64,000 bases of DNA from Acidimicrobiia bacterium (GCA_022820925.1 JAJEEO010000003.1:172562-236561); one strand, 5' to 3'. Counted from the first letter of the stretch, positions 54,887-63,896 are shown. The notes: generated by a model from the letters alone, not told the origin. Made by a program: numbers and translations.

Positions 54887-56230
54887 AATACCGAGGAGCT
54901 GGCCCGATTGGCGCAGCAGGTGTGCGAACGGGCTGCGGGCAATGAGCAGATCGAGGTGTGCGTCTCGACAGGACGCTCCACCACGGTGCGGGCCTACAAC
55001 GGCGAGGTGGAATCGCTGCGCTCGGGCGTCACCGCAGCAATCGGCGTGCGCGTGCTCGATGACGGCCGCCAGGGATTCGCTTCTGCCGGCTCGCTGGATC
55101 CCGATGTGGTCGCCGACACGCTCGAAGCTGCACGCCGCAACGTCGCCTTCGGCGAGTCGGACCCGCATCAACGCCTTGCCGAGCCCGACGGCATGGAGCC
55201 GCCCGGTCTGGACCTCGGTGACCCGGCGGTGCTGAGCATTCCTGATTCGGACAAGATTGCCGCGGCCATCGATCTCGAGCGTCGCTGCCTGGATGCCGAT
55301 CCGCGCATCTCGGGTGTGCGCGTCGCCGCGTGGAGCGACGGATGGTCGCAGTCGGCCCTGGCGTCGAGCACGGGCATCTGCGTGCAGACCTCGACGGGAA
55401 GCTGCTCGATCGGCGCCCAGCCGCTTGCCACCGACGGTGACGAGACCCAGATCGGTTATGCCGGCGATGCCGCTCGACGGCCCGACGATCTCGACGTCGA
55501 TCGAGTCGTCACCGAGTCGACCGAGTTGGCCACTGGGCAACTGGGGGCGACCAAGCCGCCCAGCGAACACCTGACGGTCGTGCTCGCCCCTTCGGTCGCA
55601 GCCGCATTCATCAGCGTGGTCGCGAGCGTGCTCGCAGCGGACAGCGTGCTCAAGGGACGCTCGCCGTTCGCCGACCGCGTGGGCTCTCGGATCGCCGACG
55701 AGCGATTGAACCTGGTCGACGACCCGACCGACCCCGCGACCTTGGGCGCCACAAACTTTGACGGGGAAGGACTCGCAGCCCGCCGCAACGCGCTGATCTC
55801 CGCTGGGGTGCTCGACGGATTCCTGCACAACGCGTACACCGCCCGACGATCAGACACGGCCTCTACCGGCTCGGCTGTCCGTGGCACCCGATCAGTCCCC
55901 GGAGTCGGCATCCACGCGCCCGTCGTGGCCACCGGCGACATCGCCAACGACAAGCTGAACGCGTCCGTCTCCGATGGCGTGCTGGTGCGGGGCGTCAGCG
56001 GACTGCACAGCGGGGTCAATCCCACCAGCGGCGACTTCTCGGTCGGCGCGTGGGGCCATCGCATCGCCGGCGGCGAGTTGGCGGAACCCTTCAGGGAGGC
56101 CACGATCGCGTCCACGCTTCAGCGGATGCTGCTCGGGATCTGCGGCATCGGAGCGACAGCCGAGCCGCTGGCAGGAGGCATGTCGATGCCGCCGCTGGTA
56201 GTCGCCGACATCGCGTTGTCGGGGGTGTGA
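54884..56230 (+). CDS. tldE: TldE/PmbA protease subunit
   Basis: The partner subunit of TldD, 448 residues, without the zinc motif, as expected. Family marks are VSTGRSTTVRAYNGEVESLRSG, FASAGSLDPD, LVDDPTDPATLGATNFDGEG, SDGVLVRGVSGLHSGVNPTSGDFSVGA. The GTG at 54884 sits in the third repeat unit and gives the usual N-terminus (MNTEELARLAQQV). It is followed within 3 nt by the PHP gene. Confidence 0.92.
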   Translation: MNTEELARLAQQVCERAAGNEQIEVCVSTGRSTTVRAYNGEVESLRSGVTAAIGVRVLDDGRQGFASAGSLDPDVVADTLEAARRNVAFGESDPHQRLAEPDGMEPPGLDLGDPAVLSIPDSDKIAAAIDLERRCLDADPRISGVRVAAWSDGWSQSALASSTGICVQTSTGSCSIGAQPLATDGDETQIGYAGDAARRPDDLDVDRVVTESTELATGQLGATKPPSEHLTVVLAPSVAAAFISVVASVLAADSVLKGRSPFADRVGSRIADERLNLVDDPTDPATLGATNFDGEGLAARRNALISAGVLDGFLHNAYTARRSDTASTGSAVRGTRSVPGVGIHAPVVATGDIANDKLNASVSDGVLVRGVSGLHSGVNPTSGDFSVGAWGHRIAGGELAEPFREATIASTLQRMLLGICGIGATAEPLAGGMSMPPLVVADIALSGV

Positions 56231-56233
56231 GCT

Positions 56234-56959
56234 GTGCCTCGACCGCCTGCCCCAGCAGCCGTCGAGCGGCACCCGCACTTGGCAGACGACTACCCCGCGG
56301 GCTGGGTGCGCGTGGATTTCCACACCCACACCATGTGGTCGGGGGACTCGACGACGACGCCGGAGGAATTCGCCGAGTGCCTCGCGGAGAGCGGCATCGA
56401 CGTCGTGTGCATCACCGACCACAACGCCGTGCGGGGCGCGCAGCAACTGCAAGGCGAGCTGGATGCGAGGGTCGTGGTGGGAGAGGAGATGAAGACCCAT
56501 GCCGGCGAGATCATCGGCCTGTTCCTCACCGAGCGGGTGCCGCAGGGACTGGCACCCGTGGCGGCAGCGCAGGCGATCAAGTCACAGGGCGGGCTCGTCT
56601 ACATCCCGCACCCGTTCGATCCGCTGCGCAACAATCTCCGTCACGACGTGCTCGATGAACTCGTCGCCGAAGGCCTCGTCGACGGCATGGAGGTGCTGAA
56701 CTCCAAGACGAGCCTCAACAGCCTCAACTCGCGAGCATCTCGCTATGCCAATGAGCACAGTTTGGCGCCGGGCGCCGGCAGCGACGCCCACGTAGCAGAA
56801 GCACTCGGGGGCGCATACCTGGAGATGCCGGATTTCGATGACGACGATCCGGCCGGCTTCCTGGCGTCGATGCGCCAGGGCTGGGCGGTCGGCCACCACT
56901 ACGACCCGCCCCGTCGCTGGAGACCTCGCATCATCCCATCGGTGGGGAGCGACGACTAG
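56234..56959 (+). CDS. PHP-domain phosphoesterase
   Basis: A 241-residue polymerase/histidinol phosphatase fold protein. The metal motif DFHTHTMWSGDS near residue 28 is followed by CITDHNAVRGA, GEEMKTHAGEIIGLF, YIPHPFDPLR and GAGSDAHVAEALG. These are the expected His/Asp ligands of a three-metal site. Substrates of such standalone PHP enzymes include nucleotides and oligonucleotides. The GTG start is 3 nt after tldE, so it is probably part of the same operon. Confidence 0.88.
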   Translation: MPRPPAPAAVERHPHLADDYPAGWVRVDFHTHTMWSGDSTTTPEEFAECLAESGIDVVCITDHNAVRGAQQLQGELDARVVVGEEMKTHAGEIIGLFLTERVPQGLAPVAAAQAIKSQGGLVYIPHPFDPLRNNLRHDVLDELVAEGLVDGMEVLNSKTSLNSLNSRASRYANEHSLAPGAGSDAHVAEALGGAYLEMPDFDDDDPAGFLASMRQGWAVGHHYDPPRRWRPRIIPSVGSDD

Positions 56960-56970
56960 GGGCTGCTGCG

Positions 56971-57849
56971 TTGGGTGATCTCGCCGATGTCGGGGACGTG
57001 GTGGTCGCGATCGTGCTCGGCTTGCTGCAGGGGCTGACCGAGTTCTTCCCGGTGTCCTCCAGTGCCCACCTCGAGCTGGTGCCCTGGCTGGCTGGCTGGG
57101 ACCTTTTCGATGGCGACAACGAGCTGGAGAACTCCTTCGACGTGGCGCTGCACGTGGGCACGCTCGCTGGAGCGGCGCTGTACCTGCGCGCGGACATCGC
57201 CCGCTACGCGTCGGCGCTGTGGCGAGGCATCCGTGGTCGCCCCACCCCACACACGGTGGTCGCCGTCAGCCTTGTCATCTCGGCGATCCCCGCAGCGCTG
57301 GTGGGACTGGCACTGGAGGATGTCGTGCTCGACCTGGCGGAGGAGCCGCTGCTCATCGCAGCATTGCTGGCCGCGTTCGGCTGGTTGCTGTGGCGGACCG
57401 ACGTGACGGCCAACCGGCGGGAAATTCAGCGTCCCCAGCACACGTACGGTCTGCGGGACGCCGCCGCCATGGGTCTCGCGCAAGCGATGGCGCTGCTGCC
57501 CGGCGTGAGCCGTTCGGGTGCGACAATCACGGCGGGGCGATGGCTGGGCTTCGACCGCGCAGCGGCAGCCCGGTTGGCGTTTCTCATGAGCTTGCCGGTG
57601 ATCGCCGGGGCGGGCCTGTACCGCGCGGGCACGCTGGCAGAAGCCGCGCCCAGCGCGGCGCACGTGCAACTGATCGTCATCGGCGCCGCGACTGCAGTCG
57701 CGTCGTCGTGGGCCGGCGTCGCTGCCATGGTGCGGCTGCTGGAACGGATGGGCCAGCGCGCGCAGCGCTCGCCGTTCGCGCTGTTCTTCGGCTACCGGGC
57801 AGTGCTGGCGGTCGCGGTCGCTGTAGTCGTGTTCAGCGGCTTGCGCTGA
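56971..57849 (+). CDS. uppP: Undecaprenyl-diphosphatase
   Basis: UppP/BacA recycles undecaprenyl diphosphate to the monophosphate carrier used for peptidoglycan. The 292-residue membrane protein has the two signature motifs: LLQGLTEFFPVSSSAHLELVP with its (E/Q)xxxE, and LLPGVSRSGATITAG (PGxSRSxxT). Several membrane helices follow the family order. It is the last gene of the tldD-tldE-PHP-uppP run. Confidence 0.94.
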   Translation: MGDLADVGDVVVAIVLGLLQGLTEFFPVSSSAHLELVPWLAGWDLFDGDNELENSFDVALHVGTLAGAALYLRADIARYASALWRGIRGRPTPHTVVAVSLVISAIPAALVGLALEDVVLDLAEEPLLIAALLAAFGWLLWRTDVTANRREIQRPQHTYGLRDAAAMGLAQAMALLPGVSRSGATITAGRWLGFDRAAAARLAFLMSLPVIAGAGLYRAGTLAEAAPSAAHVQLIVIGAATAVASSWAGVAAMVRLLERMGQRAQRSPFALFFGYRAVLAVAVAVVVFSGLR

Positions 57850-57941
57850 GAGGCTGAGCCGACCGGCGAAGCCGTGGGCCGAGCGGCCCGTGAGCGACAG
57901 CGAACAAGAGCGAGAAACGACAGGTGCGACAACCAGAAGGC
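57850..57941 (-). repeat. Dispersed intergenic repeat, copy 5
   Basis: The fifth locus is inverse in orientation and lies between convergent uppP and the SAF gene. It includes the extended flank CAGGTGCGACAACCAGAAGG, which closely matches the flank of copy 3c. Confidence 0.88.
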
Positions 57942-58565
57942 TCACCTGTCCGCGCCGCTGCTGAGGACAACGGGAACGATCACTCCCGTTGCGCTCGCAC
58001 GAGCGACTGATTCGAGGTCCGCAGCATCAACCTCGACCAGCCACCGTTCTGCCTCCGAGTCGAGGACATAGGCCCGGACACGATCTGCGCTGGCGCTGGC
58101 CTCGGCGGGATTGAACGGATCGATGTCGGCGAACAGCATCAGCTCGACTGCGGTTCCAGGCCGCACCTCGGGGGCGTGGGGGCTGACGCCGATGCCGATG
58201 CCGCGACGCCCGGGAGTGACGCCGGCGGAGGGATCCACGTCGAGTTCAGTCAGCAGGCCGCCGCGGGGCACGCTCCGGGTCACGTCGCCTACGTCGAGGG
58301 TGCTGGTGAGCGCGCCGGCAGGGACCAGGTGGGCCGGGACTTCGACCAGGTCGACGTTGCCTTCCACCGAGGTCCCGATTGCCAGCGGAGAACTTGCCGC
58401 CAGCACCCGCACGGGGGCGCCCCATGCTGCGGCAGCCGAGCGCGCCCGCCCTTGCGTTCCGGCTACGAGAAGCAGCGCGACAAGCGCAATGGCGCCGACA
58501 GCGGACCAGTGCACGAGATTGGGTCGGCGCTGCCAGAGATCGCCGAGCTGAGACAGCAGCGTCAT
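57942..58565 (-). CDS. SAF-domain membrane protein
   Basis: A 207-residue protein with an N-terminal helix (HWSAVGAIALVALLLVAGT) and an extracytoplasmic SAF domain (VRVLAASSPLAIGTSVEGNV, LVPAGALTSTL, RGGLLTELD). These are the beta-clip folds seen in CpaB/FlgA and antifreeze-like proteins. No pilus genes are nearby. In actinobacteria a SAF gene often sits beside FmdB, as here. Confidence 0.77.
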   Translation of the reverse strand: MTLLSQLGDLWQRRPNLVHWSAVGAIALVALLLVAGTQGRARSAAAAWGAPVRVLAASSPLAIGTSVEGNVDLVEVPAHLVPAGALTSTLDVGDVTRSVPRGGLLTELDVDPSAGVTPGRRGIGIGVSPHAPEVRPGTAVELMLFADIDPFNPAEASASADRVRAYVLDSEAERWLVEVDAADLESVARASATGVIVPVVLSSGADR

Positions 58566-58582
58566 AGAAGCCTCCGTCGCAC

Positions 58583-58656
58583 ATCACCGCAGCGGCTCTG
58601 CCCCTGCGGGCGTGTCTCGATCACCGCAGCGACTGTGCCGCTGCGGGCTTGTTTCG
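58583..58656. repeat. Two 37-bp tandem hairpin repeats between SAF and FmdB genes
   Basis: Units starting ATCACCGCAGCGG at 58583 and ATCACCGCAGCGA at 58620 are about 85 percent identical. Each carries an inverted repeat, for example CCGCAGC/GCTGCGG in the second. Confidence 0.82.
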
Positions 58657-58668
58657 ATGCGGCGGGCG

Positions 58669-59016
58669 TCAGCCTGACGCCGAGGCGGCCCCGACGGAAG
58701 AGCTTTCCTTGCTTCCCGACGGGGTCGAATCCTTGCTTGGCGAATCGTTGCTTGTGCTGGATGAGCCGCTGGCAGAAGTCGTCGACTTCGAACGGCTCTC
58801 GGATCTGCTGTCGTTGCGGTAGAAGCCGCTGCCTTTGAAGCTGATGCCGACGCTGGAGAACACCTTGCGGACCTCGCCGCCGCACTCGGGCGCCGAACCG
58901 TTCAGCACGGTGCCGTCGGCTGGCAGCGGGCACACCGTGATCGGATCATCGCTGAAGCTCTGTTGGCGCTCGAAGGTCTGACCACAGTCAGTGCAGCGAT
59001 ACTCGTAGATCGGCAT
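58669..59016 (-). CDS. FmdB-type zinc ribbon protein
   Basis: A 115-residue protein with the FmdB N-terminal ribbon MPIYEYRCTDCGQTFERQQ and a second pair at VCPL/ECGGEVRKVF, closing a four-Cys zinc site. The segment SFKGSGFYRND is typical. A 45-residue low-complexity Ser/Lys/Glu-rich tail follows. GGAGA precedes the ATG. Function is unknown, but it neighbours the nucleotide-sugar and molybdenum genes in many actinobacteria. Confidence 0.9.
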   Translation of the reverse strand: MPIYEYRCTDCGQTFERQQSFSDDPITVCPLPADGTVLNGSAPECGGEVRKVFSSVGISFKGSGFYRNDSRSESRSKSTTSASGSSSTSNDSPSKDSTPSGSKESSSVGAASASG

Positions 59017-59168
59017 GAGGTCTCCGTTGCGGCGTCCAGCCAGAAGCCCGGTCCCGCCTCTGTCCCCGAGGGGAGCGGCGAGAGCCGGACCGTCGGGCAG
59101 TGTAGCGAGGCGTCCCCGGTGGAGCCCGAGCTCATGGGGGTGGCGGGTACCCGGGTTTCGGACCGGGC

Positions 59169-59174
59169 TAGCTT
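59169..59174 (+). promoter_or_regulatory. Probable -10 box for leaderless UDPGP gene
   Basis: TAGCTT lies 8 nt before the GTG at 59183. Confidence 0.45.
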
Positions 59175-59182
59175 GAGTCGCC

Positions 59183-60346
59183 GTGCACGACGCTGAAGCA
59201 CTCGGGGAGCGCTACGGCATCGACGCCTGCACGGCCCAGTTGCTCAGCGAGTACAGCTTCGATCCCGACGTGTTCGATCGGCTGCGCGCCGAGCTCATCG
59301 ACCGGTCCGTTCGAGCCGGCTCAGATGCCACGGTCGAGGCGAACTGGGTTCGGGGTCGCATCGAGCCACCGCGCGACGGGGATCTCGTGCGGTTGCCGCC
59401 GACCGGTTCGCCTGAACGCATACGACTCGACCTCGCTGGCCGCGAGGCGATTGCCGCTGGTCACGTGGGCGTGCTGTTGCTCGCAGGAGGCATGGCCACC
59501 CGCTTCGGGGGAGGTGTCAAGGCGTTGGCTGAGGTCATTGGGTCGCTGACCTTCGCCGACGTCAAGATCGCTGACCTGCAGCAGCTTGCGTGCGAATTGG
59601 AGTGCTCGATCCCGCTGGTGCTCATGAGCAGCTTCCAGTCCGACAGCGCGTTGCGCCACTGGGCTGCGTCGGCGGGCGACAGTGCGCGCGTGCCGATCGC
59701 CATCGCGCCGCAGGGAATCTCCATGAGGCTCTCGACCGATGGTGGGCTGTTCCGTGACCGTCACGGCGTTGTGTCGCTGCACGCTCCGGGCCATGGCGAT
59801 GCGCCGTGGGCGATACGCCACAGCGGGATGCTGCGCCAGTTCGCTCGCAGCGGCGGGCGGCACCTGTTCGTCACCAACGTCGACAACGCCGCAGCCACGC
59901 TCGACCCGGCGGTCGTCGGGGCACACTTGGCCTCACAGCGACCGCTCACCTGCGAAGTCGTCGCGGGCCATGCGGTCGGCGGCGCGCCGTGGCGGGTGGA
60001 CGGTCGGCTGCAGATCGTCGAGGCCTTCCGCTTGCCGCCGGGCGTCGATCCGCTGGCGACCGGTGCGACCAACACCAACTCCCTCATCGCCGATGTGGAG
60101 GTACTCGAGGCGGACTGGCCGCTCACCTGGTTCGAGGTGCGCAAGGTCGCCGACGGCACCGAGGTCGTGCAGTTCGAGCGACTGATCGGCGAATTGTCGG
60201 CGTTCGTGGACACCACGATGCTGCTGGTCGACCGCGATGGGCCTGACGGGCGCTTCCAGCCGGTCAAGGACCCCCAAGAGCTCGAAGCTCGCCGGCGCGA
60301 GATCGCTCGCATCCTCGCCAGCAGGGGGATCCCCTCCAGCGGGTAG
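59183..60346 (+). CDS. UDPGP-family sugar-1-phosphate uridylyltransferase
   Basis: A 387-residue nucleotidylyltransferase of the eukaryotic-type UDPGP family, making UDP-glucose or a related sugar nucleotide. The nucleotide loop is LLLAGGMATRFGG near residue 94, then SLTFADVKIADLQ, VLMSSFQSD, IAPQGISM, VTNVDNAAATLDP and VEAFRLPPGVD. Its residue at the usual Lys of LAGGxxTRLG varies (FGGGVKAL). It occupies the position normally held by galU upstream of moeA in actinobacteria. The GTG start follows a -10 box. Confidence 0.83.
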   Translation: MHDAEALGERYGIDACTAQLLSEYSFDPDVFDRLRAELIDRSVRAGSDATVEANWVRGRIEPPRDGDLVRLPPTGSPERIRLDLAGREAIAAGHVGVLLLAGGMATRFGGGVKALAEVIGSLTFADVKIADLQQLACELECSIPLVLMSSFQSDSALRHWAASAGDSARVPIAIAPQGISMRLSTDGGLFRDRHGVVSLHAPGHGDAPWAIRHSGMLRQFARSGGRHLFVTNVDNAAATLDPAVVGAHLASQRPLTCEVVAGHAVGGAPWRVDGRLQIVEAFRLPPGVDPLATGATNTNSLIADVEVLEADWPLTWFEVRKVADGTEVVQFERLIGELSAFVDTTMLLVDRDGPDGRFQPVKDPQELEARRREIARILASRGIPSSG

Positions 60347-60357
60347 CGCCTCGCAGG

Positions 60358-60363
60358 TACATT
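60358..60363 (+). promoter_or_regulatory. Probable -10 box for leaderless moeA
   Basis: TACATT lies 7 nt before the GTG at 60371. This favours that GTG over the TTG at 60362. Confidence 0.5.
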
Positions 60364-60370
60364 GCGCCCT

Positions 60371-61582
60371 GTGCTGCCACTGGAGACCGCGCGTTCCTAT
60401 GTCTTGGATCGGTGCCCAGCTCGTAAGCCGGCGCGTGTGCCGGTTGCAGACGCTTTGGGCTTGGTGACCTCCAGCGAGATCATCGCGTCCGAGGACATTC
60501 CCCAATTCGCGAACACGGCCATGGACGGCTTCGCCGTGCGTTCTGCCGATGTGGCGGATGCCCCCTGCGAGCTGCGCGTCGTCGAGACGATCCCAGCGGG
60601 CCACGCGCCGCAGGTCACCGTAGGTCCCGGCGAAGCCAGCCGCATCATGACCGGCGCCACAATTCCGCCAGGTGCCGACGCCGTTGTCATGGTGGAGCGC
60701 ACGGCGATCATCTCGGAGCCGTCGGCCGACCCGGAGATCGTGCGCGTCGAGGTCAGCGTCCCTGCGGACAATCACGTTCGGCCCATCGGCGACGATCTGG
60801 GAGCTGGTGAGCCTGTGTTCCCCGCCGGAACGGAGCTCACCGCCGGTCACCTCGGCGTGCTGTGCAGCCTCGGCATGACCGAAGTGGAGGTGTTCGGGCG
60901 GCCACGCGTCGGCGTGCTGTCCACCGGCGATGAACTGGTCGACGACGGAAGCCCGCTGCAACCGGGCCAGATCCGCGATTCCAATCGCCGGACCTTGCTG
61001 GCACTGGCGCAACGGGCCGACGTGACGCCAGTCGATCTCGGTCTCGCCCCCGACGATCCGGCCGAGATCGAGGCAGCCCTGCGCACCGGCGTTGAGACCT
61101 GTGATGCCATCGTCACTTCCGGCGGCGTCAGCATGGGCGACTTCGACTACGTGAAGTCGGTGCTCGACCGCATCGGCGACATGCGGTGGATGCAGGTGGC
61201 CATCAAGCCGGCCAAGCCGTTGGCGTTCGGCACGGTGGGCGACGTTCCGGTGTTCGGGCTTCCCGGCAACCCGGTGTCTTCGATGGTGTCCTTCGAGCTC
61301 TTTGCCCGACCCGGTCTGCGCTCGATGATGGGTCACCCGCAGCCGATCCGGCCCTCGGATCTGGCGTTCGCGGCCGAAGACCTGCCCCGGCGTCCTGATG
61401 GCAAGACGCACTTCATGCGTGTGCTCGCGACACCGCTGGGCGGCCGGATCGAGGTGCGCTCAGCCGGAGGCCAGGGATCGCACATGCTGTGGGCGATGGC
61501 GAAGTCGAATGCACTGGCGGTCGTGCCCGACGGCACCGGAGTTCGCGCCGGGGACAAGGTCGACGTGCTCCTGCTCGACTGA
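60371..61582 (+). CDS. moeA: Molybdopterin molybdenumtransferase
   Basis: MoeA inserts molybdate into adenylated molybdopterin. The 403-residue protein has the conserved segments DIPQFANTAMDGFAVRSADV, ASRIMTGATIPPGADAVVMVE, VLSTGDELV, TSGGVSMGDFDYV, KPAKPLAFG and FGLPGNPVSSMVSFELFARP. The frame is open from a TTG at 60362, but the GTG at 60371 is used because it lies 7 nt after TACATT. It is 25 nt from the UDPGP stop. Confidence 0.95.
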   Translation: MLPLETARSYVLDRCPARKPARVPVADALGLVTSSEIIASEDIPQFANTAMDGFAVRSADVADAPCELRVVETIPAGHAPQVTVGPGEASRIMTGATIPPGADAVVMVERTAIISEPSADPEIVRVEVSVPADNHVRPIGDDLGAGEPVFPAGTELTAGHLGVLCSLGMTEVEVFGRPRVGVLSTGDELVDDGSPLQPGQIRDSNRRTLLALAQRADVTPVDLGLAPDDPAEIEAALRTGVETCDAIVTSGGVSMGDFDYVKSVLDRIGDMRWMQVAIKPAKPLAFGTVGDVPVFGLPGNPVSSMVSFELFARPGLRSMMGHPQPIRPSDLAFAAEDLPRRPDGKTHFMRVLATPLGGRIEVRSAGGQGSHMLWAMAKSNALAVVPDGTGVRAGDKVDVLLLD

Positions 61583-61616
61583 GGCCACTCCGACGTACCG
61601 CGAGCAGGTGACTGGG

Positions 61617-61622
61617 TACGCT
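61617..61622 (+). promoter_or_regulatory. Probable -10 box for leaderless moaA
   Basis: TACGCT lies 7 nt before the ATG at 61630. Confidence 0.5.
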
Positions 61623-61629
61623 CACATCG

Positions 61630-62658
61630 ATGAACGGTTCAGCGGGGGCTCTGGCTCAAGCACGACCGGCGGATCTTGTCGATCCGTTCGGCAGAGTCGT
61701 GGGCGATCTGCGCATCTCTGTCACCGATCGGTGCAATTTCCGCTGCCAGTACTGCATGCCTGCGGAGGGCATGACGTGGCTGCCCCGTTCGGAGATCCTC
61801 AGCTTCGAAGAGATCGAGCGCTTTGCCAAGGTTTGCGTGGAGCGCTTCGGCTTCGAGAGCATCCGGCTGACCGGAGGGGAACCCTTGGTGCGGGCGCACC
61901 TGCCCCAGTTGGTGGAACGCCTCGCCGCCCTGGGTGTCGACGTGGCGTTGACGACCAACGGCGCCACCTTGCGCCTGCATGCCAAACCACTTGCAGACGC
62001 CGGACTGTCACGCATCAACATCAGCCTCGACTCGCTGCAGCGTGACCGGTTTCTTGAGTTGACCCGGCGGGACGAGCTGGATCGAGTTCTCGACGGCATC
62101 GATGCAGCCATTGACGCCGGGCTCGCGCCGACCAAGATCAACACCGTCATGATGCGCGGCATCAACGATGACGAGGTCATCGACTTTGCCCGGTTCGGAC
62201 GGGAGCGCGATATCGAAGTCCGCTTTATCGAGTTCATGCCGCTCGAGGCCGGTGACGTCTGGACGTCGGCAGTGGTGGTGCCCGCAGACGAGATCTTGGC
62301 GGCGATCTCGAAGGTGTTCCCGACCGAGCCCGTCCGGCGAGCCAATGAGCCTGCCGAGCGCTATCGATACCTCGACGGCGGCGGACATGTCGGTGTCATT
62401 GCCAGCGTCACCAAGCCGTTCTGTGACAACTGCGACCGGGTGCGACTGACGGCTGAGGGCCAATTCCGCACCTGCCTGTTCGCGCTCGACGAGTTCGACA
62501 TGCGTGAGATCCTGCGCAGCGGCGCGGCGGGCGATGAGCTGGACGACCGGCTGGCCGATGCGATCCGAGGTGCGGTCGGCACCAAGTGGGCTGGTCACTC
62601 GATCGGGCAGGTCAACTTCATCCGACCGAAGCGCACGATGAGCCAGATCGGCGGCTGA
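61630..62658 (+). CDS. moaA: GTP 3',8-cyclase (molybdenum cofactor, radical SAM)
   Basis: MoaA begins molybdopterin synthesis by cyclising GTP. The N-terminal radical-SAM cluster motif is CNFRCQYC near 34-41, and the second cluster uses CDNCDRVRLTAEGQFRTC. RLTGGEPLVR binds SAM, and the C-terminus ends in the functional Gly-Gly. Length is 342 residues. Its stop lies in a tandem hairpin repeat. Confidence 0.96.
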   Translation: MNGSAGALAQARPADLVDPFGRVVGDLRISVTDRCNFRCQYCMPAEGMTWLPRSEILSFEEIERFAKVCVERFGFESIRLTGGEPLVRAHLPQLVERLAALGVDVALTTNGATLRLHAKPLADAGLSRINISLDSLQRDRFLELTRRDELDRVLDGIDAAIDAGLAPTKINTVMMRGINDDEVIDFARFGRERDIEVRFIEFMPLEAGDVWTSAVVVPADEILAAISKVFPTEPVRRANEPAERYRYLDGGGHVGVIASVTKPFCDNCDRVRLTAEGQFRTCLFALDEFDMREILRSGAAGDELDDRLADAIRGAVGTKWAGHSIGQVNFIRPKRTMSQIGG

Positions 62659-62707
62659 TGGCCGCCGATCATCAAACCCAGGGGCGGCTGATGGCCGCCG
62701 ATCATCA
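62650..62707. repeat. Tandem 33-bp-period hairpin repeat at the moaA stop
   Basis: GGCGGCTGATGGCCGCCGAT plus CATCA occurs at 62650-62674 and 62683-62707. Each unit forms GGCGGC-TGATG-GCCGCC, with the moaA stop TGA in the loop of the first copy. Confidence 0.95.
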
Positions 62708-62724
62708 GATTTAGGGCTGAGGAC

Positions 62725-63213
62725 ATGGCCGAGTCACCATTCACCCACCTCGACCCGCTCGGCCGCGCACGCATGGTCGATGTGACGCCGAAGGAGGCAT
62801 CCCACCGGCGGGCGATCGCGCGCTGCCGTGTGCACATGGCAGCCGAGACAGCGTCGCTGGTCGCCCGTGGCGCGATCGCCAAGGGGGATGTCATCGCGGT
62901 CGCCCGGGTGGCCGGCATCCAGGCCGCCAAGCGCGCCCCGGACCTCATCCCCCTCTGCCACCCTCTGCTCGTCGGCGCGGTGTATGTGAACTTCGAGATC
63001 GCCGATACGTGGATCGAGATCGAGGCCCAAGTCGAGACGGTGGATCGAACCGGCGTCGAGATGGAGGCGATGACGGCATGCTCGGTCGCCGCGCTCACCA
63101 TTTACGACATGTGCAAATCCGCCGACCGTTCGATGGTCATCGGTGACCTGACGCTGTGGGAGAAGACGGGCGGCAAGTCAGGGACGTACCGACGCGTCGA
63201 GGCCGAGGAGTAG
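62725..63213 (+). CDS. moaC: Cyclic pyranopterin monophosphate synthase
   Basis: MoaC rearranges the MoaA product to cyclic pyranopterin monophosphate. The 162-residue protein has MVDVTPKEASHRRA, the conserved DLIPLCHPLL with Cys and His, VETVDRTGVEMEAMTACSVAALTIYDMCK and GDLTLWEKTGGKSG. The ATG at 62725 follows the moaA repeat. Together with moeA and moaA it gives a partial cofactor set. Confidence 0.96.
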   Translation: MAESPFTHLDPLGRARMVDVTPKEASHRRAIARCRVHMAAETASLVARGAIAKGDVIAVARVAGIQAAKRAPDLIPLCHPLLVGAVYVNFEIADTWIEIEAQVETVDRTGVEMEAMTACSVAALTIYDMCKSADRSMVIGDLTLWEKTGGKSGTYRRVEAEE

Positions 63214-63377
63214 CTCGGGGCGCCGGTGAGGCGTCGCACTTCTGGAAGGATCGCGCGTTCGCCGGGCTGGAACCGGAGGACTAGTCTCCGGCTGTGCTTG
63301 CGCAGCGGTAATGCGCATTATGGCGCGCACGGGGTGGCACCCTGTGTGGGCAGGCCCGCCGGCGAGGCAGGTGTTGC

Positions 63378-63896
63378 GTGACACAACTGGTCTTGGTGCT
63401 CCTGGCGGTGGCTTGGATCGTGGTGTTGGCGCCCGATGTCGCTCGTCTGATCCGGCCGCGTCGCCGGGCAGCTTCATCGCTCGACCGATTCAGGCAGCAG
63501 CTCGACTCGCTCGGTCGGTCGGTGCCCGCAGCAGCCGGTCATTCGCAGCGACAGCGTCTGAAGGACGTCGGAGAATCGCAGCCGGGATCCGCGCGGCGTC
63601 GGGTCGGCCCGTCCACGACGATGCCCGCCACACCGCAGCAAGCAGCAGTCCGCCGACGAGACATCGGGTCGCTGCTCGCGCTGTGCATGCTGGTGACCCT
63701 GGCCGGCACGCTGGCGACCGGTTCTCCTTGGGCGCTCGCTGCGTTCGTCTGCATGGGTGGGCTCACCGTCTCGTATGCCGGCTTGGTGGTGCGCCGGCGA
63801 CGAGCCGCGCCGACGGCTGAGGTCCACTACCTGCCGCTGCGAGACCAGAGCGCCTCGTCGACGGTGAAGATGGTTCGCCGGATGGCGAACGAATAG
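63378..63896 (+). CDS. SepX/GlpR-like divisome membrane protein (inferred)
   Basis: A 172-residue protein with an N-terminal helix (LVLVLLAVAWIVVLAPDVARL), a basic linker with SLDRFRQQLDSL, and two later helices (LLALCMLVTLAGTLATG and WALAAFVCMGGLTVSYAGLV). This topology, and a place just after UDPGP-moeA-moaA-moaC, matches the actinobacterial SepX/GlpR family, which acts in cell division. Sequence identity cannot be checked here. A GTG start at 63378 is used. Its 3' end is copied in tandem to the end of the window. Confidence 0.55.
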   Translation: MTQLVLVLLAVAWIVVLAPDVARLIRPRRRAASSLDRFRQQLDSLGRSVPAAAGHSQRQRLKDVGESQPGSARRRVGPSTTMPATPQQAAVRRRDIGSLLALCMLVTLAGTLATGSPWALAAFVCMGGLTVSYAGLVVRRRRAAPTAEVHYLPLRDQSASSTVKMVRRMANE

